Assembly: GCA_963782495.1 (NCBI GenBank)
Contig: CAWAJU010000004.1
Span: forward strand, 248,001-312,000
Origin: DASQBT01 sp963782495
GTDB taxonomy: Bacteria > Pseudomonadota > Gammaproteobacteria > Burkholderiales > Thiobacillaceae
DNA: 64,000 nucleotides
Reading direction: 5' to 3'
The translations under genes were made by a program, and so were the position numbers. Shown piece after piece: positions 10,539 through 18,444 of this stretch. The notes below the pieces were generated by a model, which worked only from the letters and a program-made list of their open reading frames with translations, was not told the DNA's origin and did no database searches. Numbering within the stretch: position 1 is the first letter of the stretch; each line of letters begins with the position of its first letter.

Positions 10539-11053
10539 CAGTGAATAAGCAGCGCAAGAAGAGGGACAGGTGCCGCCAGTCCTAAGAAGATACCGCAGCG
10601 AATGAACAGCGCTTTGCGGTTGTTTGCCTTCATGCTCTGCGCAATCCTACTCTTGTGATAGAAAGTAATATAGGCGAGCATTAACGGAACCACACTGTCG
10701 TCACCATCTATGGTGTCCTTGTTGAGCCACATATCGGGATCACTGGCGAGCGATCCGTATCCTTTGTCGAGCAACGCCCAAACAAACAGAGCAGCACCGA
10801 CAAGAAGCATTGAGCCAGCGACCAAGAAAGGCCACGCGTGAAGTGTTGCGGTATCGCTTCGAAATATCGCTCCACCAAACCCAAAGAGAGCAAGCGAAAG
10901 CGCTATATAGGCGTTGAAGAGAATGAACGCCTTTTGCTCAAACGCCTTCTTGGTGTCAAGCGCGTCCTCAAGCCTCTTTGAAGCCTGTTCATATGCTTCC
11001 CTCGAAACAAGCGGATTGATTTTAGAGTTTCGTATTTCTTCAAGCGTCATCAT
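10535..11053 (-). CDS. Small integral membrane protein of unknown function
   Basis: The protein has 172 residues: a hydrophilic N-terminal helix (residues 1-40), then hydrophobic segments around 43-64, 73-95 and 152-170, with a conserved-looking middle loop (ASDPDMWLNKDTIDGDD). The two-plus-one TM layout is reminiscent of SLATT/PycTM-type membrane effectors of nucleotide-signalled defence systems, but no nucleotide cyclase or sensor is adjacent, so this is only a structural resemblance. It is transcribed towards the plus-strand cargo, within the element. Confidence 0.6.
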   Translation of the reverse strand: MMTLEEIRNSKINPLVSREAYEQASKRLEDALDTKKAFEQKAFILFNAYIALSLALFGFGGAIFRSDTATLHAWPFLVAGSMLLVGAALFVWALLDKGYGSLASDPDMWLNKDTIDGDDSVVPLMLAYITFYHKSRIAQSMKANNRKALFIRCGIFLGLAAPVPLLALLIHC

Positions 11054-11364
11054 GTTGCCCCCTAATCGAAAATTTCCGCCTCAGCGGTCCTGAGATACTA
11101 AGCGAATTTACGCAGTTTCCTCTGGCCTCCCTACCGCTACAGTGGGCGGGTCGGTTGTCACTCACTGCGTTGCGTCAGAGCCCATGCTTGGACAGAAATT
11201 TGGCTTGCACGTCTTGCGGCGGTATCGTGTCCGGGTATCTCGCACAAAGGGCGCGTTCTCGGACTGCTCGCCAGCCATTCCTGCACAAAAAGCAAATCCG
11301 GCCCGCCAGGATTGCCAAGGCGAGGTTTAATCAGCGTGGGCGATGCCTTGGGCCCGTGAAAGGC
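11054..11364. other. 310-base stretch with no recognised gene
   Basis: Only short, poorly supported frames are present, without ribosome binding sites or recognisable domains. I see no tRNA, terminator or repeat here. It separates the membrane-protein gene from the 3' end of the capsid operon. Confidence 0.4.
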
Positions 11365-11586
11365 CTAGCCCGCCGGCTCGAACGTCATTTGGGCACCGGG
11401 TTCTGGCTTCCCGATCAATGCAAAAGTCTCGCCATCGTCGGTTTCAAAAAGCACGACGAGCCGGCCGTCCTGCTCGAGGCTGGTCGAATGCCAGGTGAAC
11501 ACCGGGCCCGCCGGTGTCAAAGCGTCGTGAATGCACTGTGCTAGCAGCTCTCGGTCGAGATCGGGCGAGGACGTCATATCGCTCAT
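11365..11586 (-). CDS. Small hypothetical protein, last gene of capsid operon
   Basis: The protein has 73 residues from ATG 11586, which overlaps the preceding stop as ATGA. The sequence MSDMTSSPDLDRELLAQCIH and a C-terminal DGETFALIGKPEPG segment show no known domain. Tight coupling to the two upstream genes suggests co-expression with the capsid protein. Confidence 0.6.
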   Translation of the reverse strand: MSDMTSSPDLDRELLAQCIHDALTPAGPVFTWHSTSLEQDGRLVVLFETDDGETFALIGKPEPGAQMTFEPAG

Positions 11587-11873
11587 TGCTTCGACGCGAG
11601 CTGCCAAGCGTTGCTCTTCCCCGGCGTTTCGCGCGTGCATTCGAGCGCAATCCAAAGCGCGCCGCCATACGTGACCGCATCGCCGATCCGATATTCGTCC
11701 GCGCGTTGGTACGTTCCCCGATACTGCAAGCCGCGCGTTTCCAGGGTGGCGAGGGTGGCCTTCAGCCCGGCGACCTCCGCGCGCAGCGCCTTCACGTCCG
11801 CGGCAAGCGGCCCGATCGCCTTGCCCATGTAATCGTGAATCCCACCGATGAGCTTTTGGAGGTCAAGATTCAT
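11583..11873 (-). CDS. Small protein with CBM5/12-like carbohydrate-binding C-terminus, phage type
   Basis: The protein has 96 residues from ATG 11873. The N-terminal half is an amphipathic helix (AADVKALRAEVAGLKATLAT, coiled-coil-like heptads). The C-terminal half YRGTYQRADEYRIGDAVTYG ... WQLAS matches the short beta-rich 'YxGxYxxxxxYxxGDxVxxxGxxW' pattern of CBM5/12-like modules found in phage head-decoration and tail-fibre proteins. It directly follows the capsid gene (2-base gap), so a capsid accessory or decoration role is a reasonable inference. Confidence 0.65.
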   Translation of the reverse strand: MNLDLQKLIGGIHDYMGKAIGPLAADVKALRAEVAGLKATLATLETRGLQYRGTYQRADEYRIGDAVTYGGALWIALECTRETPGKSNAWQLASKQ

Positions 11874-11875
11874 GG

Positions 11876-12904
11876 TTAGGCCCGATAGTCGCAGCCGCCG
11901 ACGACGATAACCGCATCGTCGACCATCGCCTGCCAGTTCACCCGCGCGACGGTGAGCAGGCCGACACAATCAGTCTGGAAGAGGGACACTAGACTTGTCG
12001 CTCCGGTCGGACCCGAACTCTCGCCGCTGGGTGGATCCGTAACTTCGACGGTCGCGTTCATGCTGCGCCGCACGGTGAGGCCTTGATCAAGGTAAGCGAC
12101 ACGATCAGGATCAAGCAACACGAGGTCGCCGCCATTGGAATCGAATGGACACGCTTCGCTTGTGAATAAGGGAATGCCGGCCAGGGTGCCGCCGCGTGCG
12201 CCGCAGTCGTATTGTTGTGCACCGCTGCCGCTTAGCCCGATTTGCACCGCCAGGCGCGGACTTGCGATCCATACCGCGCTGTCGAGGTCGCCGGCAAACG
12301 CCGCCACGGCCGCGTCGATATCGGTCTTGATGTCATTCGCACTGGCAAGCGGAGAAACACCATAGGTGACCGAAGCGGGGCCGACCGCGCCACTGTTCGT
12401 TGGATCAAGAAATCCCGCATCGAGTAATCGCACCACCGATTTCGCAAGGTCGCGACGCACCGACTCTTCGCTCGCTGGGTCGGTGTCTAAAAGCAGATCC
12501 TGGGGAAAGATCGTGAGCGCGGCCGCGCGCTTCACCCCGAGGCTCGTTCGAGTATCGAAGACGGCGCGCGACAAGGTTATGTGCGCCCCCTCCGAAATCC
12601 AATATGCAACGGCCGCCTCCGTTTGTCCGATGACGGGCGAGTGCGCCGCGACGGGCCGCAAGCCGATTTTGCCCACGATGGCGCGGCTCGCGACCAGTTC
12701 GAAAAATTCAACCGCGGCGTTGTCCTGAATCTCGCTGATGTCAACCGCCGCAACGTCCTTGGTCGCGAGGTCTATGGCCACGTCCGAATTGGCCCCCCAT
12801 CGTGAGCGCGCATATCCCGCAGCCTCGACTGCGTTGTCCGTCACCGCAAGGGCGATGGCCCGGCGCACAAAGGACATACCGCGGCGCAGATTTTCGTAAT
12901 GCAT
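11876..12904 (-). CDS. HK97-fold phage major capsid protein
   Basis: The protein has 342 residues from ATG 12904 (MHYENLRRGMSFVRRAIALA). The pattern AYWISEGAHITLSRAVFDTR followed by an oil-stripe-like AALTIFPQDLLLDTDP, EESVRRDLAKSVVRLLDAGFLD, and the C-terminal GGTLAGIPLFTSEACP ... SLVSLFQTDCVGLLTVARVN matches HK97-type capsid subunits (E-loop, P-domain spine helix, A-domain). The long N-terminal delta domain and a maturation protease are absent, so it resembles a processed-length subunit. No portal or terminase lies nearby. In this element it would be the only large structural protein. Confidence 0.85.
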   Translation of the reverse strand: MHYENLRRGMSFVRRAIALAVTDNAVEAAGYARSRWGANSDVAIDLATKDVAAVDISEIQDNAAVEFFELVASRAIVGKIGLRPVAAHSPVIGQTEAAVAYWISEGAHITLSRAVFDTRTSLGVKRAAALTIFPQDLLLDTDPASEESVRRDLAKSVVRLLDAGFLDPTNSGAVGPASVTYGVSPLASANDIKTDIDAAVAAFAGDLDSAVWIASPRLAVQIGLSGSGAQQYDCGARGGTLAGIPLFTSEACPFDSNGGDLVLLDPDRVAYLDQGLTVRRSMNATVEVTDPPSGESSGPTGATSLVSLFQTDCVGLLTVARVNWQAMVDDAVIVVGGCDYRA

Positions 12905-12979
12905 CGACACTTCTCCCACTCACGATTGAGGCTTGATCGTCCCACCCGGCCCCTGCGAAATCTAGCGACTTGTGCGCAG

Positions 12980-13249
12980 TTATGCATACGGGTCGCGACC
13001 GTTTTCAATCCAGATCGCGAGGTCTTCGAGCCGGTAAGACTGGCGGTTCCCGTTCATCCCGCGAGAATAGGAAACAGGCCCTTTGTTCTCCTCTCGGAGG
13101 CGTCGCACATGCCCTAGGCTATAGCCAAGCAGCGTCGCTGCGTCCTGTTCGGAGACCCGACCGTCGCCACTGATGACAAACCCAGAGGACTCGGCGGCAG
13201 CGCGCAACAGGCCGGCTGTATTGTCTACCAGGTCAGCAAATTTGGTCAT
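12980..13249 (-). CDS. Small helix-turn-helix DNA-binding protein (excisionase/AlpA-like)
   Basis: The protein has 89 residues; ATG 13249 shares a base with the upstream stop (TGATG). The segment VSEQDAATLLGYSLGHVRRL followed by a basic wing-like YSRGMNGNRQSYRLEDLAIW is typical of MerR-type/excisionase winged helices in which a conserved arginine-rich stretch reads DNA. It precedes the capsid gene and may control its expression or act as a recombination directionality factor. Confidence 0.65.
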   Translation of the reverse strand: MTKFADLVDNTAGLLRAAAESSGFVISGDGRVSEQDAATLLGYSLGHVRRLREENKGPVSYSRGMNGNRQSYRLEDLAIWIENGRDPYA

Positions 13250-13509
13250 CAATGCAAGAATCCTGAGCCGGGCGCGTCCTGGTTCAAACGCGCGAGAAGA
13301 ATAGGCAGCTGCTCATCAATCCTTGTCATGAGGATGACCCACAGATCAGCCAACCCGCGCGCCACTAGGGCTTGGGGGACGCCCAGGTCGATCAGTTCGC
13401 GGCGCAGTAGAACAAGCGCTTCTGCGCTGGCCTCCTGCAATCGCGCCCTTGCTTCTGCCTCGGTCGTGACGCCGGCATGTGCAACGTGCATCCAAACCCG
13501 TTCCTTCAT
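13249..13509 (-). CDS. Small hypothetical helical protein
   Basis: From ATG 13509 the product is 86 residues (MKERVWMHVAHAGVTTEAEA...), mostly predicted helix with many Ala/Leu/Glu, and no known domain. It is translationally coupled to the HTH gene downstream. An upstream ATG at 13542 is possible. Confidence 0.5.
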   Translation of the reverse strand: MKERVWMHVAHAGVTTEAEARARLQEASAEALVLLRRELIDLGVPQALVARGLADLWVILMTRIDEQLPILLARLNQDAPGSGFLH

Positions 13510-13626
13510 TCCCGTCTCCTTTAAGAATCCCCAAGATGGCAAGCTGCAAGGCTCGCCGTCCTGCGCCAGATCACCCCCTTACCCCTATTGAAATCGCGTT
13601 CGTGCGAATCGTTGTTCGCTAGCGTT

Positions 13627-13995
13627 CTAGCCCGGCATTGCTCTAGACATTTTCATGCCCCCCCCGTAAACCCTTGAAAACAAAGGCATGTATAGTGTTT
13701 CCATATACGCGGCGACGCCCGGCATGTCAGGTGCGCATCCACTTCGGTATTCATCGACTTCGAGCAGCGCCTTATGAACTGCCGCTGGGTCGCATCGGTC
13801 GCGGACAATCAAGTGGATCGCCTCGATGAAGCACGCCGTCTTGAGCTGCTCGGGCGTCATCTTGTGGAGCTCTGCGTAGCAGGCCAGGCCGGTCATGGCG
13901 TAGGGACCGGACAAGTCCTTGTAATCGGGGAATGGGACGGTCCTGACCTGATCGGTTCCGGGATTCCAGCATAGAATCAGCTCGGTTGCTCTCAT
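13627..13995 (-). CDS. Hypothetical protein
   Basis: The protein has 122 residues (MRATELILCWNPGTDQVRTV...) with a helical middle (MTPEQLKTACFIEAIHLIV) and no recognised domain. Its start overlaps the stop of the upstream 113-residue gene by 4 bp, placing it in the same operon as DUF3987. The 3' flank contains a run of C residues. Confidence 0.55.
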   Translation of the reverse strand: MRATELILCWNPGTDQVRTVPFPDYKDLSGPYAMTGLACYAELHKMTPEQLKTACFIEAIHLIVRDRCDPAAVHKALLEVDEYRSGCAPDMPGVAAYMETLYMPLFSRVYGGGMKMSRAMPG

Positions 13996-14333
13996 GGCAG
14001 CCCGCGCGCATGTTTTTCGATCAACTCCAACAGCGCCACGCCGTTGTAAGAGTGCTGCGGGACGGGCATTTCAAAAGTCGCCAGGCCACGAATGGCAATG
14101 GTCGCGATAACCGGGTCTGCCTGGTCATCCTCGACCAGGACCGCGCACTTCGTGCCCGGCTTCTCGCCCAGCATGGCAAGCACCCTCGCCCGACGTACCT
14201 CCGTTTCGGATGCGGAAGAACTCGCCCCGACTCGCCCAAAACTCGCCCTGCCCGAGAGCAAGCAATCATGCGGGTTTTCGCCCAATTCACCCGTTTCGCC
14301 CATGCGCGAGAGAATTTGCTTAAATTTGTCCAT
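13992..14333 (-). CDS. Hypothetical protein overlapping GGGCGA repeats
   Basis: The protein has 113 residues from ATG 14333 (MDKFKQILSRMGETGELGEN). Part of the 5' half is built from the GGCGA-type repeats described separately (peptide GETGELGE). The C-terminal half (RARVLAMLGEKPGTKCAVLV ... ALLELIEKHARG) looks like a genuine folded segment. Its 4-bp overlap with the downstream gene supports coding. Confidence 0.55.
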   Translation of the reverse strand: MDKFKQILSRMGETGELGENPHDCLLSGRASFGRVGASSSASETEVRRARVLAMLGEKPGTKCAVLVEDDQADPVIATIAIRGLATFEMPVPQHSYNGVALLELIEKHARGLP

Positions 14334-14512
14334 CGGTTGCCACCATAAAAAAGAAGAGAGAGAGAAAAAACGCGATAGGACTGTTATGCCTAGACACTCT
14401 TTTCTCCGACGGCTGGGCGAAAGGGGCGAATTGGGCGAGTCTCCCCTGTTGGCGCGGGATTCGGCAGGGCGAAGGCTGGGCGAGTTTGGGCGAGTTTTTC
14501 GCCCACGTCGCC
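14218..14512. repeat. GGGCGA-rich iteron-like repeat region, candidate replication origin of element
   Basis: Clusters of GGGCGA or its complement occur at 14218-14256, 14276-14307 and 14411-14511. The motif GGGCGAGTTT(T)GGGCGAG appears at 14475-14493 and in inverse orientation around 14230-14250. The densest part lies in the 186 bases between the 113-residue gene and the DUF3987 gene, which otherwise holds no coding sequence. Iterons next to a replication-type protein are typical of satellite origins; function here is inference. Confidence 0.5.
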
Positions 14513-14519
14513 GTCATGC

Positions 14520-15866
14520 CTAATATTCGCTTGCGCCCCACCGCTTCAAGCCTAGGTTAAGGACCTGGTTTGACGCCTCAAGAATCGCCAGCCCTGAGTC
14601 GCGCAGGCTGGCGCTCCTGGGCTTCGGGCCGACCCTTAGCATGGCCGCTTCATTGCTTTGCCCGTTCGGTTGCGTGCGCAGCCATAACAACAAGCGCTTG
14701 GCGTAGGCTCGCGCCTCTGCTTCCGGTTTCGCTTCCAGCAGGTCAAGCCAGCATTCCAACGAGTAGGTAACGAGCTGGGCGGCGCGCGCTATCTCGTCGA
14801 TGTCGATCGTCGCTGTGAATCCGCGTTCAAAAACGGCCAGGCAGGCGGCCAGCCTTATCAAGTGTTCCGTCCCGCGCGCGCCCCATGCCCGAATGGGTGC
14901 AAACCGGCCGGTGTTCTTTCGTGAGGCGCGGTCCAAAGTTTCGAAGAATTTGGCAACCATCGCTTGAGCCTCGGGCGTCGTTGTCACCACATGCCGGCAA
15001 CCTGCAGCCGCTAGGATGCGTTCTGTCAGTCGGGCCCAATATGCGCCAATGGCTCTATTGGTTGAGGCATCGAACGGCCGATATTCCCTTGGCTTGCCCG
15101 GTGCTGGTGTAGCAAGCAGGACGCGCGGCCAGAATCCTTGTTCACCCAGGATCGGGTCATGGACGGCCTCGTGCGCAGCAACCGGTTGGATCAGCCAATG
15201 GGAACTCAGGCGAACGTCAAACCGCGCCTCAAGTCCACCACGATCCTCGGACGCGCGCGCCCTGGCCCGAATGCCCGAGCCGTCCCAAAGCGAAGACAGG
15301 GCGGCCGCGGTCATCATCTTTTTTTCGGCAGAGAAGCCATGTCCCCCGAATACCGCGCCTGCCTCATCGCTAAATGCGCCCAGGCTCGCGCGTCCTTCGC
15401 GGTACTGGCGAATGAGGCCTTCAGCCGTGAAGTCGGCGACGAGGATCAAGGGGTTGATCGGCCTATCGCCGCGTTCATTTTTGGGGAGCGCTTCCCACGC
15501 GGCGCGCTGCAATTCATAGCGTGCGTATTCGATCCGCTCGATGTTGCGGATAGGCGCCAGGGCTGGTCCGTCGGCAGTGGACTTTCCATCGCCGGACAGC
15601 GCGCACGTCAGGAAATTTTCCGATATTGGTTTTGTGCCGGATACGGTTTCAACGTCGGCGCCGTGCTGGCAGGCCACAAACGCGGCTGCCAGGACACTCT
15701 GTCCGGCGATGGCCGAATCGAGCTGAAACCCGCTCGCAATGGCCTCGGCAGCGTCGCCCAGGATGCCGCCTAGCGCGCTCGTTGGATAAGGTGGCGCTGG
15801 CTCAGTCTTTTGTTCACGGGCCACGCGCAGCGTAGAAACCGGCGTTTCCAACACGGCGCCGTTCAT
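14520..15866 (-). CDS. DUF3987 / YfjI-type protein (putative replication ATPase-like)
   Basis: The protein has 448 residues. The N-terminal third has a degenerate P-loop-like segment CALSGDGKSTAD. Then come VADFTAEGLIRQYREGRASL and LGAFSDEAGAVFGGHGFSAE, which are hallmarks of the DUF3987 family that accompanies primase/helicase functions in prophages and satellites. The C-terminal RLAACLAVFERG ... YAKRLLLWLR helical region is also typical. It starts with ATGA overlap after a small gene and sits beside the repeat cluster, consistent with a role in element replication. Biochemical activity is unknown. Confidence 0.8.
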   Translation of the reverse strand: MNGAVLETPVSTLRVAREQKTEPAPPYPTSALGGILGDAAEAIASGFQLDSAIAGQSVLAAAFVACQHGADVETVSGTKPISENFLTCALSGDGKSTADGPALAPIRNIERIEYARYELQRAAWEALPKNERGDRPINPLILVADFTAEGLIRQYREGRASLGAFSDEAGAVFGGHGFSAEKKMMTAAALSSLWDGSGIRARARASEDRGGLEARFDVRLSSHWLIQPVAAHEAVHDPILGEQGFWPRVLLATPAPGKPREYRPFDASTNRAIGAYWARLTERILAAAGCRHVVTTTPEAQAMVAKFFETLDRASRKNTGRFAPIRAWGARGTEHLIRLAACLAVFERGFTATIDIDEIARAAQLVTYSLECWLDLLEAKPEAEARAYAKRLLLWLRTQPNGQSNEAAMLRVGPKPRSASLRDSGLAILEASNQVLNLGLKRWGASEY

Positions 15867-16048
15867 TTTGCCCCCCCTGGGCGCTTGCTTCGCCGCTTGG
15901 CCAGCAACCGCGCGCGGTCGCCCAGGGCGAACCAGCTGGCGAGCGGATCTTGCGCTTGCCGGGTCGGGGCGCTAGGATTCGGGATTAAATCTGATGTTGA
16001 AAGCCGTTCGACCCCCCCAGGTCGCGCGGCTTTGTTTTTGGCGGTCAC
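15863..16048 (-). CDS. Small basic protein coupled to DUF3987
   Basis: The 61-residue protein overlaps both the upstream HTH gene and the downstream DUF3987 gene by 4 bp, which is the main evidence for coding. The C-terminus is strongly basic (RARLLAKRRSKRPGGAK), suggesting nucleic-acid contact. No domain is recognised. Confidence 0.5.
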   Translation of the reverse strand: MTAKNKAARPGGVERLSTSDLIPNPSAPTRQAQDPLASWFALGDRARLLAKRRSKRPGGAK

Positions 16049-16290
16049 GCTGCCGACGGCTTAGCGACGCGGCCTGGCCGCCCTCTTTTGGCGGACGACT
16101 GGTCAGTAGTGGCCGGCGCGCCCTCGGCGGCAATTCGCTCGACCTCAGCAGCGGGTATCCGGCGATCTGCCCCGACCCTGACGAAGCCCAGGGTGCCGGT
16201 CTTCATCAGCGCATACACCTTGCTCCGTGAAATATCCAGCGCCTGCGCTGCGCTGTTTGGCGAATATAGTTTTCTGCTCTCGTTTTCCAT
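16045..16290 (-). CDS. Excisionase-family helix-turn-helix protein
   Basis: The protein has 81 residues from ATG 16290 (MENESRKLYSPNSAAQALDI); an ATG three codons upstream is possible. The segment SPNSAAQALDISRSKVYALM ... VRVGADRRIPAAEVERI is the standard excisionase/AlpA-type HTH_17 signature (tyrosine in the recognition helix, RRIP wing). Such proteins activate integrase-driven excision or regulate operons in satellites of the P4 type. It heads the replication operon. Confidence 0.8.
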   Translation of the reverse strand: MENESRKLYSPNSAAQALDISRSKVYALMKTGTLGFVRVGADRRIPAAEVERIAAEGAPATTDQSSAKRGRPGRVAKPSAA

Positions 16291-16369
16291 CTGTCGCACC
16301 TATGCGCTCATGAACATAGAGTGATTCTGGAATAAGCGCTTTAGGAAAGTGGCGGGCACTTTCCCAGTT

Positions 16370-16885
16370 TTATTTCTTCGTGTGTGTCGTGATGGTCTTT
16401 AGGCATACGCCAAAATGTTTCGCGGCCAGCTCGCAACGGTGGGTATAACTCAATGATGCGTTTTCCTGCTTTTTCTTATCGATGAATTCCTGATAGCTGG
16501 CCCAGCGCGCCTGCTTAACCTCTGGGGTGCCGTGTACCGTTTCATGTCCTTTCTTGCCGCTCTGAACGGACTTCTGCCCGCGTCCGATGTCTTCCGCATG
16601 TCCGAACAGCGCAGCCGCAGGTCGATTTATCTCCAGGCGCTCGACGTAGATATTTGCGAGGTCATTAGCGCCTTGGCTGTACAGGCGCCGGATTTCTTCA
16701 ACCTGTTCTAAAACGTTTTGCGCGACAGGATACCGTGGGTCGTCTTGTTTGATTGTCCGTGCCCATTGCTGCCACTTACAGGCGCGCCCCGGCCCGCTTG
16801 CATACCATAGGGCGACTTTCGAGGGATGCGCGTCGTCGCCTGGATGATCCAGCACTGGTTTCGATTTCTTCTGCCTTCGTTTCAT
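16370..16885 (-). CDS. Hypothetical protein cotranscribed with integrase
   Basis: The protein has 171 residues. The N-terminus is very basic (MKRRQKKSKPVLDHPGDDAH); a C-terminal segment SYTHRCELAAKHFGVCLKTI may form a helix-turn-helix. Its start overlaps the integrase stop by 4 bp, so it is translated from the integrase transcript. The function is unknown. Confidence 0.6.
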   Translation of the reverse strand: MKRRQKKSKPVLDHPGDDAHPSKVALWYASGPGRACKWQQWARTIKQDDPRYPVAQNVLEQVEEIRRLYSQGANDLANIYVERLEINRPAAALFGHAEDIGRGQKSVQSGKKGHETVHGTPEVKQARWASYQEFIDKKKQENASLSYTHRCELAAKHFGVCLKTITTHTKK

Positions 16886-18267
16886 GCCTTGCCTCCGCGT
16901 ATCGGAATAACCTTTCCCGGCTGCAGCCCGCTCGCAATCTCGGCCAGCTTCTTGTCCCAGGCTTCCAGCGCGCGGCGTTTTTCATCGGCGTAATCGTGCA
17001 TGTCGTAATGCCGCTGTTGGACTCCGCCAAGGCCGTGGCTCAAGATTTGTGCGCGGGTTTCTTTCGCTATGCCCATCCGGGCCATCTGGGTTTCGCAGGT
17101 GCGTCGCAAGTCGCGCAGTTCGAACGGCTCCCGCGCGGTCTTTTCAGCCATCATCGCCGCGCAAATGTCAGTAACCACGGCGCTAAGGGTTTCAGTCCGG
17201 ACGTGGACTTTGCCGGTCAGCGTAATCAGGTAAGGCTTGTCGCCATTCAAGTCCAGCAGCCGGCCGACAATCTCGGCCGCGCGGTCTGTGAGGGGCAGCC
17301 GATGCGTGCGCGGGTTTTGCCGGGCGCCTTTGCCATCAAACAGGGTTATCTCGCGCGCGCTCAGGTCAACGTCGCCCGGTTTCAGTCGGACAAGCTGGGC
17401 GGACCGTTGCCCGCCGAGGTAAAGAGAAAGCAGGATTGCATCGCGCGCCGTCCCAGTTTGTTTCTCAAGCGCAGCCAGGAAGGCGCGCAATTCGGACTCG
17501 TTAAGCACGCGCTCGCGGGCATGGTTGTAAGCTGAGAGTTTCTTCGCCGGGACGAGTGCGGCCGGGTTTGCGGTCAATGCAAATCCATGCAAGTCAGGGT
17601 GTGCGGTCGGCTCACCTTCTGCGGCCAGGCCTTCGGCAAATGCCGCCCGCATGTAGCTGCGCAGCTTCGCGGCCGTGCGCCCGGCGCCGCGGTCGATCAG
17701 GCGCGCCAGCATGGCGCTTATGTCCCGATGCGTTACGTCAGCGGCGCGCATTGCAGCCAGGTGCGGGAATTCGTCAAACACGTTGCGCCGGAAAATATTT
17801 CTGACATCCTGAGCCGATTGTTTTCCTTGTCGCTCAAGGTGATGAACGTAGCCTTCGAGTAGCTTCGCCAGGGTGCCGGCCGTTTGTTGCCGCTCGGCCT
17901 CGGCGCGAGCCCTTGCGGCCGTTTCGATGCGCGCGCGTTCCTCGGCGGCTTCATGCTCGAGGCAGGCCCGCAAGTCACGGTCGCCGGACTGAATTCGCTT
18001 CGACAATTCGCCGGCCTTAGCGCGCAACTGCTTTAATGTCTGCCCGGCCGCGCCCTTGACGTCATAGAGTCCAAGCGGCAAATCGTCTTGCTTACCGCCC
18101 GAGTCGTAGTATCTGAAATAGCAGGGCGCCTCGCCGCTCGGTCTACAGCGCAAGCGAAGACGGCCCACGCCACGCGCCGCAGTTTCGTCGGTTAGCGGTT
18201 TGTCCTTGCCAGCAGTCGCCGCCTCGCGCAGCGCCTTTTGAATCGCCTTATCAGTAAGCTTCGCCAT
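16882..18267 (-). CDS. Tyrosine-type site-specific integrase of the tRNA-Asn element
   Basis: The protein has 461 residues from ATG 18267, which has AAAGGA upstream; the open frame extends further but the leader looks non-coding. The N-terminal DUF4102-like arm-binding part (RCRPSGEAPCYFRYYDSGGK) is followed by a core-binding domain and the catalytic domain: Arg in YLGGQRSAQLVRL, box II LRDLRRTCE, SHGLGGVQQRHYD with the third-box His and the Tyr nucleophile region. Position 1 of box II is Arg instead of the usual His (PHDLRR), as in some related integrases. It is adjacent to attR and presumably recombines the 48-bp core. Confidence 0.92.
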   Translation of the reverse strand: MAKLTDKAIQKALREAATAGKDKPLTDETAARGVGRLRLRCRPSGEAPCYFRYYDSGGKQDDLPLGLYDVKGAAGQTLKQLRAKAGELSKRIQSGDRDLRACLEHEAAEERARIETAARARAEAERQQTAGTLAKLLEGYVHHLERQGKQSAQDVRNIFRRNVFDEFPHLAAMRAADVTHRDISAMLARLIDRGAGRTAAKLRSYMRAAFAEGLAAEGEPTAHPDLHGFALTANPAALVPAKKLSAYNHARERVLNESELRAFLAALEKQTGTARDAILLSLYLGGQRSAQLVRLKPGDVDLSAREITLFDGKGARQNPRTHRLPLTDRAAEIVGRLLDLNGDKPYLITLTGKVHVRTETLSAVVTDICAAMMAEKTAREPFELRDLRRTCETQMARMGIAKETRAQILSHGLGGVQQRHYDMHDYADEKRRALEAWDKKLAEIASGLQPGKVIPIRGGKA

Positions 18268-18297
18268 CGCTTTTTCCTTTCTTGTCCGCAGGTCGCT

Positions 18298-18318
18298 GGT
18301 ACCTGTTGGGTACCTGTT
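18298..18318 (+). repeat. Paired GGTACCTGTT direct repeats, right-end arm-site candidate
   Basis: Two GGTACCTGTT copies (18298-18307, 18309-18318) lie between the integrase start and attR, mirroring the 9122-9142 pair. Location in the int promoter could couple integrase binding to autoregulation. Confidence 0.5.
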
Positions 18319-18444
18319 AGCCGCTGGATACTGATGCACGTAGAAAGACACTCACGAACGAAGGATAACCCTAAGTTACTGATGGTACAAGGGATAGAAA
18401 GACAGACAAAAACAGTGGCGGACGTGCCCGGACGGCATATTGAA

